Source: Ligustrum vulgare
Taxonomy: Eukaryota > Streptophyta > Magnoliopsida > Lamiales > Oleaceae
Direction of reading: 5' to 3'
Assembly: GCA_963555705.1 (NCBI GenBank)
Contig: OY743172.1
Location: forward strand, 22,691,446-22,755,445
DNA length: 64,000 nucleotides
Positions 1-12,915 of the stretch are shown here, one piece after another. Below the pieces are notes generated by a model. The model saw only the letters and a list, made by a program, of their open reading frames with translations, was not told the DNA's origin and made no database searches. The position numbers and the translations under genes were made by a program. How positions within the stretch are numbered: position 1 is the stretch's first letter; each line of letters begins with the position of its first letter.

Positions 1-591
1 CTTTTCCACCAAATCAAGGAAAATGGAAGAAAAAGTGGGGTCCGCGGAAAAAGTTTTACATGAAAAATTTTGTCAAACAAACAAACCAAAAGTGGGAATT
101 GGAAAACATATTCCATTTTCCATGGAAAATTTTGTGTAATCAAACGGACCCTAAGTTCATCATTTATTAGTTTCATGTCTAAATATCAACCTTTTATGGA
201 GAAGTCATATATGCGAAAATGATTGTACCTGACTCTTGTTGATAGTCATTGCATATGACACCATCAATGAAAATTATTATTTTTTAAATCTAATAAGTAT
301 CCTAAAATTCGAATGGCTCTATAATATTATTGGAATAAAGAACTTGTGTCATGTATTACTGTCAGATAGAATTTGACCTTATAGAATATGATCGTCAAAT
401 TTTGTAACGATTATTCACTATCTTCTCGAACCAAAAATTCTCCTTGCAAAATGAACACTTAAATGTAGAATTTCCAGTATTCATGTACTCTGAACATTCA
501 AATAATAGATGAAAAAGTTAATAATAGAGATCATGCATATAAAAGATAAAATTCAATGATTTGACCATTGACAATGAAAAATAACATGTAC

Positions 592-673
<82 letters not shown>

Positions 674-1440
674 TGCGAGGTTGACAAAGATATTGCATCA
701 AATTTATGATATTTTAGGTTTTCAATATTTATACAACGTAATTATTTTTTGATTGAAATTATAATTTAGTATTGATCATCTCAATTTTTAGTTAAGTAAA
801 TTGGGAGATAATTTATATATTATTATGAAAAAATATCATAAAATTTGAATTAAAATATAGCAAAGAATTTCTTGGTATGGTTAATTACTTTTTGAAATTT
901 TAAAATTAACAGTTAGGACAAAAACCATTAATAATTATATCATTTCAAACAATATAGATAAATTTGTTAACCGTTAATGTTAAAAAATGTAATATGAGAC
1001 TTTTTGGAATAAAAAATTAATTAAGAATTAAATGTAATTGTCATTGAAATAATTTTGATAAATAATGCAATATAGGAAAGAACTTTAATATGTATATGTA
1101 ATAAATAACTTAAAAATAGGATTTAGTTATAAAAATTTCAATACAACATGATTTATAAAAATATGAACGTGTATAAATTTTAAATATAATTTTAATTGAG
1201 AATTTGACATTGAATCTGTATGACTGAACCAAATATTTATCCATAAAATTAAGACCAATAAAATATCACAATTATTATAAGAAACTAATTACGTATTAAA
1301 TGTAATTATCTATAAAAATATTTAATAATTTAATAATATGTTATAAAAAAGAGCTCCAATTTTTATTTGTACTAAATAAATAAAAATAAGATTATTTATT
1401 AAAAAAAAAACCTATACGTATGATGTGATTTATAATTTAG
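1..1440. other. AT-rich non-coding DNA with a MITE end
   Basis: No coding region is supported. Bases 1-155 look like the end of a foldback MITE. GGAAAATGG-type and CCATTTTCC-type runs face each other, and the segment ends in a GGACCCTAAG-like terminus typical of plant MITEs whose ends read GGGTCCGTTTG. The rest is AT-rich sequence with stop codons in every frame. Confidence 0.5.
590..671. repeat. (AAT)n microsatellite
   Basis: About 27 uninterrupted ATA/AAT units are directly visible. Confidence 0.95.
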
Positions 1441-1604
1441 TACTTCCTCCATCCCATAAAGATAGTCTTCTACTCATTTTCACACAGATTAAGGACAAAA
1501 AGGAATATAAAATATTAATTTCACTCTTAAAAAGTAAAGTATACTATCTTTTTGAGACGGACAAAAAATAAATAGTGGATTATCTTTGTAGGACGGAGAG
1601 AGTA
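1441..1604. mobile_element. Stowaway-like MITE (Tc1/mariner type)
   Basis: The 164-bp element starts TACTTCCTCCATCCC and ends GGACGGAGAGAGTA. These are inverted versions of the TACTCCCTCCGTCCC terminus typical of Stowaway MITEs, which duplicate TA. It is AT-rich inside and has no coding capacity. Confidence 0.85.
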
Positions 1605-2890
1605 TTATTTAGTAATAAAATTTCAACATAATTTTTGACTGAAAATTTTACTTCGAATTTGTATAACTGAACACAAATATTTATTTGTAAGATTGAAAAC
1701 GTTAGAAGAACATTTTTTTTTATGAAAAGAGAGATTTTGACACAAAAAAAACTAAATATGAATAAGTAAAACCAAACAAATTATCGTTCTTATATCATAA
1801 AAAATTAAAAACAACTTCTCAGTAAAAGCAAATTTAAAAAAAAAAAAAAATCTAGTTTCTTGTTTTTATTATTTTTTATACAATGTGATATACAATTTCA
1901 TCAAATATATATACTGACTCATGAATAATATATTTTTTCTTCACTCAACGGCCGAAACCATTAACATATCTATCCAACCCAAAGCTATTCTAAATAGCCC
2001 AATATTAGTTAACACATTGCAACCCCAACAGAGAAATTTAGAACATAATATAAATAGACTATTAACAAATCCTCTTATTAGTCCAAAATAATTTTGCATT
2101 CTATATTGTTTTCGAAGCTTTCTCTACAATATTATTGTTCTAATATTTTTTCTTTTTTGCCAGAAACCCAAATCTATGTTTAATGACTCAAAATATCATA
2201 TGTCTTGAAGAAAAGAGTAGTGCCAATCATTTTTACTTTTTCAATAATAATTTACGATTTTTTATTTTCAACTGGTTTGTAATATTAATAACTAATAAAC
2301 ATTACTGCCGCACAAGAAATTTTGAATCATAAAACGTGATAAATAGAAGGTGGAGTGGAGGGGTCATGTTAAACAGTACATATTTTTTCAAAGAAATAAC
2401 ATTTTAATTGAATCTTTTATTATTATGTATATCTTCATAATAATTATATATAACAGAAATGAAAGAAGTTGTATATCGGGAAATGGAAAAAAAAAAAGGA
2501 TATAGAAAACAAAAATAAATAAACAGATTTTGAAAAACGGTAAAAAATGAAACAAATTCTGAAAAAGCGAAAAAGGAAAAAAAATAATAATAACTGGCTT
2601 TCCAGTGTAATTAGGCGGCGGGAAATAGAAGTCATATAAACACAATAAATATTGAAGAATGTAAGTAGACGTCGGCGATTTTGAAGATAATAAATAAATA
2701 TTGAAGGCCCAACTATTTTTGAAGTGGGTTTTGAAGTTGATTATTGGATGAGAGATATGAGTAGTGTGAACATGATAAATATTGAAGTCCCTAAAAATTG
2801 GAAAAATAAATAAATAAAATCTGCCCATAGTACAAGAGTTTTGGAGGGAAACAGTGAAGTTGACTGGGGTTGACTCAGCTACTTTTATAT
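1605..2890. other. AT-rich non-coding DNA
   Basis: A minus-strand open frame at 2,388-2,828 encodes only a low-complexity Phe/Ile/Leu-rich string from a purine-rich strand. It has no recognisable domain, so I do not call it a gene. Confidence 0.5.
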
Positions 2891-2894
2891 ATTA

Positions 2895-3045
2895 TATAGA
2901 TACGAAACTGAACGGAGAAATCTGGAAATTACAAGACAGAATCAAATAGAGAATAGCCGGCGAGAAAGAGGGGGACGACATACCGACGGAGGTTTTATGT
3001 GGCCGATTGACTCTTGGTCGGAGAAGATAACTAGGAATGGATTTG
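2895..3045 (-). repeat. Duplicated exon-like segment, copy 1
   Basis: About 140 bp is clearly similar to 13,120-13,265. On the minus strand both copies read through an IFSD-(R/Q)-E-(T/S)-I motif and a KPP motif, then a GGTATGTC sequence resembling a 5' splice site, then a pyrimidine-rich stretch. This may be the duplicated first exon and intron start of an unidentified gene. The open frame here runs 2,942-3,130. Confidence 0.5.
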
Positions 3046-3274
3046 GTTTGAGAAATGGGTGGTTGCAGGTTATGTTGTTTGATTCTATACAAAATTTTCT
3101 CTTTTTTCTACAGTACTCGATATCAATCATCCATTAAAAGTCAAACCCACAATATTTGATTTTTCAACCAAATCTCAATCATTTATTCTCTTAAAAATCA
3201 CTATTCTTTTAAAAAAAAAAATTTTTTAAACAATACCAAACAAACTAATTGACTCCACAAAACTTTTTTTTTTA

Positions 3275-3445
3275 GAGCTTGTTTAGTAAAAATTTTAGCA
3301 AAATTTTTTAAACTCAATCTCAATCATTCATTCTTAATTAAGTTCATTATTTTTTATTTTTCAAAAAACTTTAAATCACACATCCATCAAAAAATTAAAA
3401 AAAAAAACAATAAAATTAAAATTTTTCACATTACCAAACAAGCTC
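3275..3445. mobile_element. PIF/Harbinger-like MITE
   Basis: The 171-bp element has terminal inverted repeats GAGCTTGTTTAGTAA and TTACCAAACAAGCTC. It is flanked on both sides by TTA (3,272-3,274 and 3,446-3,448), the 3-bp target duplication typical of PIF/Harbinger MITEs. No ORF. Confidence 0.75.
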
Positions 3446-3448
3446 TTA

Positions 3449-4549
3449 GATCACAATTTTAATTTTTACAAAATGAATATAAATAAAATTACATAGACAA
3501 CTTTTTAATTTTCTCTAACAAATTTTTTTTATGCAATACACCACAATCTCTCAAATAATCTTCTTATTTTTTTATTATTTATTTTTTTAAAATATTCTTG
3601 TCCTTCTCATTTTATATTTTTATTTTTTAACATCAAGTTAATTAGAATGGATGAAAATATCTCTATGGCTCCAAAGAAATATGCCAAAAGTAGAAAAATT
3701 TTACCGAATTGTGGGACCCATGACACAATTTAAGCAATAAAAATTTCCAAAATGTTGACCACCTCATGTGGACGCATGTCACGCATCAACAAATTTTTTT
3801 CCCACTGAGATGATGTTTATGTTTAGCATCTAGTTTAGTTTGAAGATGAAGTGGGGCATTTTGAGTTGTGTATGTATATTGTATAGTGTTGATGTTTGTT
3901 TAGGTTGAAGATGAATAAAATTCTAGTTTGGTGCAAATAGCAAATCAATTCTCCCTTTATTTTGTTACTCAGATGTTATATGCATTTTCCATATGGTTAT
4001 GACTTTGAAGGCAGCAAGTTCATACTGGTGTCTGGTGAAACAAAGAAATCTGTCTACTGTAATGTTTCACAGTATTAACAAAGAAGAATTATTGTCTAAT
4101 AAAATTCAGTATAGCTTGAAGAGCAGCCTCTTACATTTGGTTTAGATTAAAACCAGCAAATACAGTGAAGAATCATTTTATCTCCTTCATTGGACATGAC
4201 ATGGTAGCATATCAGAAAACCAGTTGCTGGTTTTAATACCCTGCACTGAAGTTGCTACGAATGAATTAAGATCAAAACAATACACTAAGAAAAAAACCAA
4301 TCCACATTCAGATTAAAACAAGCAATGTGCATTAAATAAAAAAAGAACCATGTCCTTAGCTGTTTCTTAGCCAAAATATGAACAACAAAAGTCTGAACAT
4401 GTTCTATTATCACAGATTTAAAACTGTAGAGTAAAAGGCATCAAACCAAAAAATGAACAACAAAATTTTGAACATGTTCTATTATCACAGATTTAAAACT
4501 GTAGAGTAAAACGCATCAAAAACAAAAACAATCTAAAGCTCGATTAACT
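3449..4549. other. Non-coding DNA downstream of the FAR1-like relic
   Basis: No gene is supported. The part nearest 4,550 should be the former 3' flank of the minus-strand FAR1-like relic. Confidence 0.4.
4370..4522. repeat. Tandem duplication, unit about 75 bp
   Basis: A unit containing GAACATGTTCTATTATCACA and TTTAAAACTGTAGAGTAAAA occurs twice in a row with few differences. It lies just 3' of the FAR1-like relic. Confidence 0.85.
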
Positions 4550-6171
4550 TAATATTCACCATCAGAATATTCATTGCCAAGAGGGAAGCCTCCAACATTT
4601 GGTACTTGATTAAGATCAAGTGAGCCACTACCCATGCAATCTTGAGTCATGTAATACTATGGACCTTGTATCATGTATCCCTGTGAACCATTTTCTTTGT
4701 CTTTTCCTTTCTCTGTATCTTTATTTTCCTACTTCCTTTTCGTTTTCCCTTTCCCCTTCTCGTCTTTTTTCTTTTGCTTTTCTATTTTCTTTTTAATAAC
4801 TTTCTCAGTCTTAGATTGCAACCGTTTAAAACATGGTCGGCCTTTTTTATGGACCGACAAAGGACTACAAATGTTGGATGCTTTTGTCATGGGATGAATA
4901 TTACCATCTTTTGGCGATATATCAACTTCAAGTTCTACCTGTGAAGGAATAAAATGACAACTATCACCTATTCCATTATCTTTCCGCAATTCTTTAGTCA
5001 ATAATTGAATTCATCGAATAACCATGTTTGTCTTCTCCTCAGTGCATGTCGCCAAGTCAGTCGCCTCATAAAACTAGTTGCACATCCTGTCAAAACGTAG
5101 ATTTTCAGGATTTATGGTCCAGTCAGAGTATATAATTTTCACCTTAGTATGACACCTCTTCAAATCTTTCCTCCACCTTCGAAGAATAAATCTATCTGGC
5201 AAAGAGTAAACTTGGTTTTGAAGTAGGACCGTTAGAGCACGTCTACACAAGATTCCCCTAAACTCAAATAATTGACAATTACACTTTATATCACATTCAT
5301 CCTCTTTAAAACAAACTTTAAAAGTTGCTCGACGAGCCATCCCAAGAAACATATCTTCAGTAACGTCATACACTTGACAACCATGCTCATCTTTAATGGA
5401 AGAAATCTCACAATAAAGCTTAGCTTTCACTCTCTGAATTTTGTTGTGGTGTAAGCATCTTGAAACTGCTTCTAACGAATATGTAGTAATACATGAAATC
5501 CAATGGCCGAAAGAATTGAAGTCCGCTTCATTTTCTTTTTTCACCTTGCTTCGTAGTGCATTTTATTACTGTTCAACAAATTGTTTTAAGCTCGTTTTTG
5601 AATTAACATAACCATCAAAAAACGCATTCATGCTTTCACTTCTTTAAGTTGATGACATTCTTGCCCAAAATGTATTTTTTAGAAATGTTGGCACTCACCA
5701 ACTCCTTTAGTTGTATAATGCAGTCAACCACTCATTCTCCTGAAGATTAAATTTGTCGATGATGTTACTCCAACACGCCTCAAACTCTTCACGAGTCAAA
5801 GAATCATAAACTGCACTTTGCATTGCAAACTTTATTGATTCATATTGATTGTACCCCATTAATTTCTCAGGACACTTCTTCATGATATGCCATAAACACC
5901 ACCGATGACGCGTATTGGGAAAAACAATTTCAATAGCATTTTATATTGCTCTATCTTGGTCAGTGATTATTGCAGATGGAGCACAATTTTTCATGCATAC
6001 AAGCCAAGATTCAAAAAGCCAGGCAAATGAATTAGTATCCTCACCCGATATCAATCCACATCCTAGAAGAATTGATTACCCATGATGATTAACACCAACA
6101 AAATGGGCAAAAGGCATGTCATACTTATTAGTTAAGTAGGTTGTGTCAAAGGTAATGGCATCTCCAAACTC

Positions 6172-6204
<33 letters not shown>

Positions 6205-7500
6205 AAAGACATTTTGTTAGGGCCGGACCTGTGCCATGCAGGGCCCCAAGCTAAACTCCAAAAAATGGGCCCCTATAAATTATAATGACCATTTTTAAAA
6301 ATATATTAATTTAAATATAAGGTTGAAAAATCAACAATAATATTAATTAATCAATAATAACCAAACAAAACAACTACTTAAGATGTCATTGGCTGCAAAC
6401 CAATTGACTTATCTACACAGAGACATGCAAAAAATTGCGATTCGAAAAATTTAGATTTATATTTCAATCAAATAACTAGTCATGTAACCACATATTGGTC
6501 ATACAAAACCACATTCCGAGAATAATATAACAAATATTTTAATATCATAGTAAATGAGAATAATGGAACCAAACTATAGTAAAGCAATAAACATAACAGA
6601 CCACTCCTTCAAAAATAGCTTGCAATGCTCAACAAAATATTTAAGTGACATTCAAAAGATAAACAAATGGAGGATAAAAATGAACTTGAACAAGAATGTG
6701 CTACACACACACACACACACACAAAAAAAAATTGGGCCCATAAAATTTTTGGGCCCTAAGCACAGGCCTGTTGTGCTTAGGGTCAGGTCCGGCCTTACAT
6801 TTCGTAACCTCTCATCATCATCCAAATCCATCAAATAAAAGAAATCAGAATTATTAGCTTGCATTTTTTGGGAGTAGTTTTGAAGTGCTACAGCATCCCC
6901 ATTCCCTAGTCTTAACCTTCTGAATTTGTCAAGATAATTATAGCAATCCTTCTGCAAAAATGGCACATTTTCATACTCACCAGCTTCAACCACAAATGAA
7001 TTAAAATTTTTGTTTTGTCTGATACCTGCCCTATCATTAAGTTCAAGTCTCATTTTAATGTAACACCTCATAATACGATTCTTCTTATAGAATCTTGATT
7101 TTTCTGGACTCAAGCCATGATTGTGATCAAGGGATTTCCCATTGGGGCATAAGGCAGCTCTAACATTCGCCTTACATTCAATTTTTCTAACAGGACGCAA
7201 ATTTAAGACCTTCTTTGATTTGCTAATTGCAACCCCTGATCAAGTGCATGAAAGAATCAAAGATTTGATCTCCCCTTCATCTCTCTTTTTTGAAGATCTT
7301 TTCTTCATTGGGAACCCCTTCTTGTTACCATATTTCATGTAATACTCAATACAATCATCAATTGAATTAAACTCCATTCCTACTTCCGGATCTTTTATCT
7401 CTTCAACAACTAATTCATTCTCCTTACAGAATTCAAATTCAGTTAAATCTTCCGCAACATCTTCCTGAATTTCATTATTTGATCTTTCCATTTCCATTCT
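4550..7500 (-). pseudogene. FAR1-RELATED SEQUENCE (MULE-transposase-derived factor), broken
   Basis: FAR1/FRS proteins are plant nuclear factors domesticated from Mutator-like transposases. Domain order is preserved on the minus strand: an acidic N-terminus and FAR1 DNA-binding region (about 7,500-7,080; GMEFNSIDDCIEYY, KRSSKKRDEGEIKS, then DHNHGLSP), a MULE transposase region (about 6,205-5,600; [11 protein letters not shown] and AIITDQDRAI carry two likely DDE aspartates), a SWIM zinc finger (about 5,290-5,220) and a C-terminus ending NEYSDGEY before TAA at 4,550-4,552. Lesions: in-frame TGA at 7,240-7,242, probably a decayed CGA; about 10 residues missing before DHNHG; a 580-bp hAT-type insertion after residues RLRNV; further stops and frame changes at 4,990-5,080 and 5,545-5,950; and the SWIM motif reads C-N-C...C-R-R, losing the final zinc-binding His. 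The family call is firm; the exact FRS member is not. Confidence 0.87.
6218..6797. mobile_element. hAT-type non-autonomous element inside the FAR1-like relic
   Basis: The 580-bp element has near-identical ends: TAGGGCCGGACCTG on the left and CAGGTCCGGCCTTA on the right. It is flanked by an 8-bp target duplication with one mismatch, CATTTTGT (6,210-6,217) and CATTTCGT (6,798-6,805), the length made by hAT transposases. The FAR1 frame resumes exactly across it (RLRNV before, FWADARS after). It contains a (CA)n tract at 6,703-6,722 and no transposase. Confidence 0.85.
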
Positions 7501-7554
7501 GCCCAAATTAAAAAAAAAACTACTTCTAGAATAGCTAATTAAAAGCATGATATT

Positions 7555-8010
7555 ACCGACATAAGAATATTTAATATTTAAACGATTAGATTTTTTTAAA
7601 TAGTTGGAATAAACAATGTATATGAAATTCTAAGGAAACATTTTTGGAATATCTACTGTTGGAATAAATCATAATCAGATATATAAAAAAAAAAAAAATC
7701 AAAATCAAATCTTTGGGTCTGCAAAATGCCAAATTGAAGATGTCTACTTGATAATGTATTTGAAAATAAATCAACCTTGGAGTTTTTTATTCTTGATTTT
7801 TGATTAAAACTTAATCTTGAAAATTTGTTGATTGTGAGAGAGAGCGCTAGAGAGTGATTTACCTTAATTGATGAATTTGTGTTGCTTGGGGAGGAAGATG
7901 GTGTAGACTGAAAAAGATTTAGGATTCTGTGAATCGTGGGAGATGATGGAGGGAAGAAAATCACGGTTTGAGGAAAGAGAGAGAAGAAAATCACGACATG
8001 AAGGAAATGA
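7555..8010 (-). other. Probable 5' leader and first intron of the FAR1-like relic
   Basis: Upstream of the N-terminal ORF, minus-strand sequence around 8,010-7,865 is C/T-rich like a 5' UTR. It ends at a GGTAAATCAC-type donor near 7,862, followed by AT-rich intron-like DNA to about 7,555. This is inferred from composition and position only. Confidence 0.35.
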
Positions 8011-8019
8011 TGAATCTAT

Positions 8020-9669
8020 TATGGAATTATTTTATTTTCTATATTTATTTGTGCTGACTAGATTGTTTATTTTGCGCTAATTGGGATGACATGTAAACAT
8101 GTCTCTTAAAAATGTCTTCTAAACATGTCTACCTAGAATGTAGACATGTCTCTTAAAAATGTCTCTTATACGTGGGGTCCACTGGAAAGAAAAATCACAT
8201 ACTGTTACAATTTCTTGGGGACCAAATAGGCTATATTTATCACAACTTGAACTCATTTTAGTGAAAACAATTTATTGTTTACGAGATTATTTTTAGGGCA
8301 AATAATTTTTTTTTTAAGGTTTCCCATGATTTCGATTTCCTATTTCAGTTACATACTTGCGCCGCCTACTACGTTTTCAAATTTCAATTGAAGAATACTG
8401 AATGCAACTACTATAATTAAAAAAGAAGGTCACTTCAGAGTCCAAAATGCAACGACACTGTAATAAAAAAAAAGGGAAAAGAATGCAAAGAGACGATGAC
8501 TGCTAAAGTTTTAAAATTCTTAATAAAATTTGAAAAGCTAAAGAAGTTTTACGGATTTTTTGAATGAAAATGCTAAAGTTATCGTGAAAGTGTACCGCAA
8601 GTTGTATTGCATAGGCACATGGGCAGTGTAATGACCATTTCACCCTCTCCCAATATGTGAGTGTGAGGTACACTCACGGTACTTGTAGCATTGTCCATTT
8701 TTGAATCATTACTACTCCACAAAAATTCAAATCTTAGGCTCTGTTCTCTTTACTGTTTTGAAACTATTTTCTATTTTTATTTTCGAAAATATTAAAAACG
8801 CGTTATCTTTATCATTTTCAAAAACGTATTTTAGAAAGCAAAAAATATTTGTACATCAAACGCAAAACGTCTAAAACCTCATTTTGGGCGTTTTCAGTGT
8901 ATTTCAACTAAAAAATTCAAAACGTGGAAAACGTATTTTGGGGATTTTTTTTTTTTTTAGAATTATCTTAGCTTAGAACTAACTTAGAATAAAGTTTTAT
9001 TGAATTCAATATCAACAATACAAAAAACATTTAGTAGGAATTTTTGTTGTTAGATGGCAAGAGGTATAGAGTTTATCCTATATGTTATTATTTTGGCTTT
9101 GGACAACTTACATCCATTTTGTTGAGCCAACATGAATGTGCTAACAATAATTAGATAAGCTAATTTCTTATAATATTTTTGTGACTTTATCATTAATGAC
9201 TTTATTTATTTTTATAATATTTTTCTAGTCATTATTAAATCAGTCCAATTAAAATTGGATAAACTAATTTCTTATAATAGAAAATAAGTCTTCAAAAAAC
9301 AAATTTTTTATAAATTAACCCACAGGCAAATTAATTAAAACGAAACTAAAAAGCTTTTAAAGTAGTGTTACTGAAGTTTTTCTTTGATGGTTGTGATGGG
9401 TTGGGAGCAATATTTTAAAAGACTCCAAAAGGAGTCGCCTAGGTATAATGCGTTTTCAAAACGCCTTGCATTAGGGATATATATACATATAAAAATATAG
9501 TTAACTTTGTTCATTGACCGCTTAGACACGGTTATGTTTTACAGTTCGCGCCTAAGCACGAATAAGCGCGCCTATTCTCCTTTAATCCCACATCATCTCG
9601 TTCAACCATATATTATTCTCCCAAAAATTTAAATTTCTTCCAAAATGTCTTACACCAAACGGGCTTTAA
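8020..9669. other. Intergenic DNA
   Basis: No coding region seen. It is AT-rich with homopolymer runs, including a T tract near 8,946-8,958, and short direct repeats such as ACATGTCTCTTAAAAATGTCT at 8,098-8,170. Confidence 0.5.
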
Positions 9670-10158
9670 GAGCAACTCCAACCGTGGTCTAAATTACACT
9701 GAATTGGTGATTTACATTCCTAAAGTCGTCGGATTGATCTCCAACGGTGTGGTGTAAAACGGATGTAAAATAGAATTCTGGCCAAAGATCTAAAAAAATA
9801 TCCACATTTGCATCTTGTTTTACACCTCCATATGGATCAAATTTCACATGTGAGATATATAATTTAAATCTATTATATTAATTTACACATTTTTAATTTT
9901 TTAATATTTTTATTTTCTTGACCAAAATTCGATTTTTTTAGGTCGATTTGTTCGTAATATTTATAAATATTGACAAATAAAAAAATATATTAATATAAAA
10001 TTTACTAACTAAAAAAATCATGCAAAAACTAAATTTAAATCTTATAATTTACATCTAATTATTGAAGTAAAACTTTGATATAGATTCATCGGGATGTATA
10101 TTGAAATGTAAAAGTAATTTTTGGAGGGTGTAAATTATAGTACGATTGAAGTTACTCT
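9670..10158. mobile_element. MITE with GAGCAACTCCAA(C/T)CG ends
   Basis: It starts GAGCAACTCCAACCG and ends CGATTGAAGTTACTC, imperfect inverted repeats. Its interior (ACATCTTGTTTTACACCTCC and GAGATATATAATTTAAA-type motifs) is similar to the element at 52,184-54,134. The flanks TAA and TGA give at best an imperfect 3-bp duplication. Confidence 0.55.
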
Positions 10159-10553
10159 GAACCTCTTAAACTTTAGAAACCGACCTACTTATTTAACTTA
10201 TGAAGATAGATTGAAAGATAAGTTTTTATTGGATTTTCTTTTTATTTTATCTTAACGTTTCCCTATTATTATTTCCTCAATTTTATTTCCATGGAGTTTA
10301 CGCAACCTTTAGCATTAGTATTCATTTTTAGTTTCAAGATTATACAAAGAAATTGTTTTTATTCTTAACTTGTCTAATTTCCCTTAAAAAGCATATGCAT
10401 TCTAGACACTTAGTACCATTACAACATACAGTATACAACATACAGTTCCATTCACCATAACTAATAATTATTATCCTCACTCAACACCAGAAATTCGGAT
10501 TTCATACAGTATATAGGTAGTATATTTGAAAGTTTGAAGGACAGAAATTATTT

Positions 10554-12915
10554 TTAAGAAATAAAACCTTTGCTCTTCAAACTCTGGACAGAATCCCTGA
10601 TAATCTGCTCCATGGGAATAAATTCGAGACCCAAGTCTATCAACTTCTTAGACGCGTCCTTGGCCCTCAATAACCCAGGCTGAGTATCCTCGGGAATTCT
10701 ACAAAAAATAACACGCATTCAGCAATACTAGAATTTGAGAATCATTAATAGGAAAGACATTGCAAATATACTGAGAGAGCGAGCCAAGAGCTTTTTTTGA
10801 TTACAATGAAATTGGACTAATCCATAAACACAATGCAGTCTCTTTTGATTTTTATACGTTCTTTATATTTCACCATCTTCTCACAATTCAGATCGTGTGG
10901 ATATTTTGCAAGAGTATGCAACCAGAGCCCCTTACCTTGGAACCTTGAACTCTGGGAAAAGTTCTGCCACCTTTGCAGCAAAATCAGCATAACGAGATAT
11001 TGCTTCCACACACATGTACCTTCCATTTGCTGATTTGTTCTCATACACCAGTATGTGCGCTAGAGCCACATCTTTTACATGGACAGATCCCATATAGATA
11101 TCTTCATATACTTCAGTGCATCCTAAAACGCAAGGGAAAAAATGGTAAGTGATCTCAGCATTATTCCTAAGAATAAATGGTATAACTCTGCCATGAATGA
11201 GTGCTATAGTTTTTATCATTATTTTTTTTTTTACCCAATTGGAAAAAAGATCATTACTTCCTTCTGATTACATACTTTTGCTACTAAGATTCTAATCCTG
11301 AAACTAAGCATGAAAACAGATGGAGTGTAGAAGGCGTTGTAAAAACTAAAAACAGATATCTGTTCTTGTCATCAATAATCTCAAATAAGAATTACCCTGA
11401 AGAAGGCGCAGAAGCATTTGCATGCTAGCATTTAATGCCGGAGGGATGATAGGTCCCATCACTGTTCCAGGATTTATCACAATTACATCCAATTTTTTTT
11501 CCTTGGCAAATTCCCAGGCAGCTTTTTCAGCTTGTGTTTTAGAAAGGGAATACCACAGCTAACACACAGAACAATAAAATTCCACCAACGTATTAATTTT
11601 AATCAGCATAAAATACAGAAAGTAATTATTACAAGAATATAAGTATATCAATTTCACCATAATATAGGACTTCAGCATAGAACAAAAATCAAAATGGCCA
11701 CTTAAAACATATCTCAATTAACAGTATTATTATACTCATACTCCTAAACTTGCAATGAAAATTGAGAAAAAATAGGAAAACTGGTTTTTTTTGTTTAAAT
11801 ACATCCTTTAGCCGATGAAACTTTGTTCTCCGAGTTTTGGCATACTTCTTTACCATGGAAAAGAAAATCTTCTTTTGTTTAAATAGATATTCTTTTGTGA
11901 CAGACAGCAAGAGAGAGACGGTACCCCCTTCTGCTTGCAATATTCCTCATCAGTCCAGCACTCCTCATTCTTGACAATATCAGCAGGCCAATTAGGGCTT
12001 GGGACAATGGCAGATACGGATGAGGTCACCACCACACGCTTAACCCCGAGTTCTTTTGCTGCCGTGAGTACATTAATAGTGCCTTTAATTGCTGGTGCCA
12101 ATAGCTCATTCTTCATCAAACAATCCAAACAAAAATCACCAGAACTCAGCATATAGAAGATTACTAATAGTATTCATATGCATGTACAGCATGAATGGGT
12201 AGAGAAAGGTTTGGTGCGACCTCAGGATCACGGACTTCTTCAACAATGCAGGGAGAAGCGAGGTGGAAGACACCAGTTGAGCCAGTGATGGCAGTGACAA
12301 TGGAATCGTAGTTAAGGAGATCCATTTGGAAAAGGAGGAGACGAGATTTAGCTCCTTCAAAATCTTCCAAATGTTTCGTTTCTTTCTCATCCTCTGAGTA
12401 GCAGAACAACATTAAGAGCATGTTTAGCTAAGCTCAAAAAAAGAAGGGCAACTTTTTTCTTTCCTAATAGTAAGGATGTTTGGCTAAGCTTATAAAGATT
12501 ACTTGAGTAAATAAGATAGTTATAAATTTAATGTTGTTTGTTTTAACTGTGAACGTTTGAAATAAGTAAATTGTTTATTTGATATATAATAATATAAGAT
12601 TCACTTTCAAAGAAATAACCTTTTTTCACTTACAATAAGAAAAAGTAAGTTATCCAAACATGCTTGGACACAAAAGTCACTTAAAATAAGTTACTCTTAG
12701 AATTAAAATTTTAAGCTTAGCCATACAAGCTCTGTAAATGCAAATTAATCACAGCGAAAAAGATAATGTGAGTATGAGAACAAGAGTATATAACTGAGAT
12801 CTTTGACAGTGGCATGAACAGTGTATCCACGTTCGAGCAGGAAACGGACCAGCCATGAACCAATATAGCCGCTGCCTCCTGTTACGCACACCGTTTCTCC
12901 TTCTCTCTTTGCCAT
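10554..12915 (-). CDS. Cinnamoyl-CoA-reductase-like NADPH reductase, six exons, intact
   Basis: Short-chain dehydrogenase of the extended CCR/DFR family, probably cytosolic and NADPH-dependent, reducing a carbonyl on a phenylpropanoid-like or related substrate. Exons (minus): 12,915-12,795, 12,393-12,221, 12,110-11,925, 11,558-11,396, 11,122-10,936 and 10,698-10,554. They sum to 975 bases (324 residues plus TAA). All junctions are GT-AG and keep frame. Visible motifs: Rossmann dinucleotide loop [13 protein letters not shown] near residue 10; VVVTSSVSA with the catalytic Ser; YSLSK, the Y-x3-K pair; [10 protein letters not shown]-terminus LKSKGFIS. The YSLSK motif differs from the NWYCYGK of true lignin CCRs, and the whole pattern fits the CCR-like group including Arabidopsis At5g58490; the natural substrate is uncertain. 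An in-frame ATG lies 24 bases upstream (12,937-12,939). I prefer 12,913-12,915 because MAKREGETV leads straight into the Rossmann fold. The exon 2 donor (GTCGCA) is weak. Confidence 0.92.
12415..12733. mobile_element. MITE in intron 1 of the reductase gene
   Basis: Imperfect terminal inverted repeats AGAGCATGTTTAGCTAAGCT and AAGCTTAGCCATACAAGCTCT bound about 320 bp of AT-rich DNA, with subterminal AAGTAAGTTATCC-like repeats in both orientations. I could not define a target duplication. It lies fully within intron 1 and leaves both splice sites untouched. Confidence 0.6.

Noticed and set aside
2388..2828. 146-residue minus-strand ORF rich in Phe, Ile and Leu
   Set aside because: Low-complexity composition from a purine-rich strand; no domain or conserved start context.
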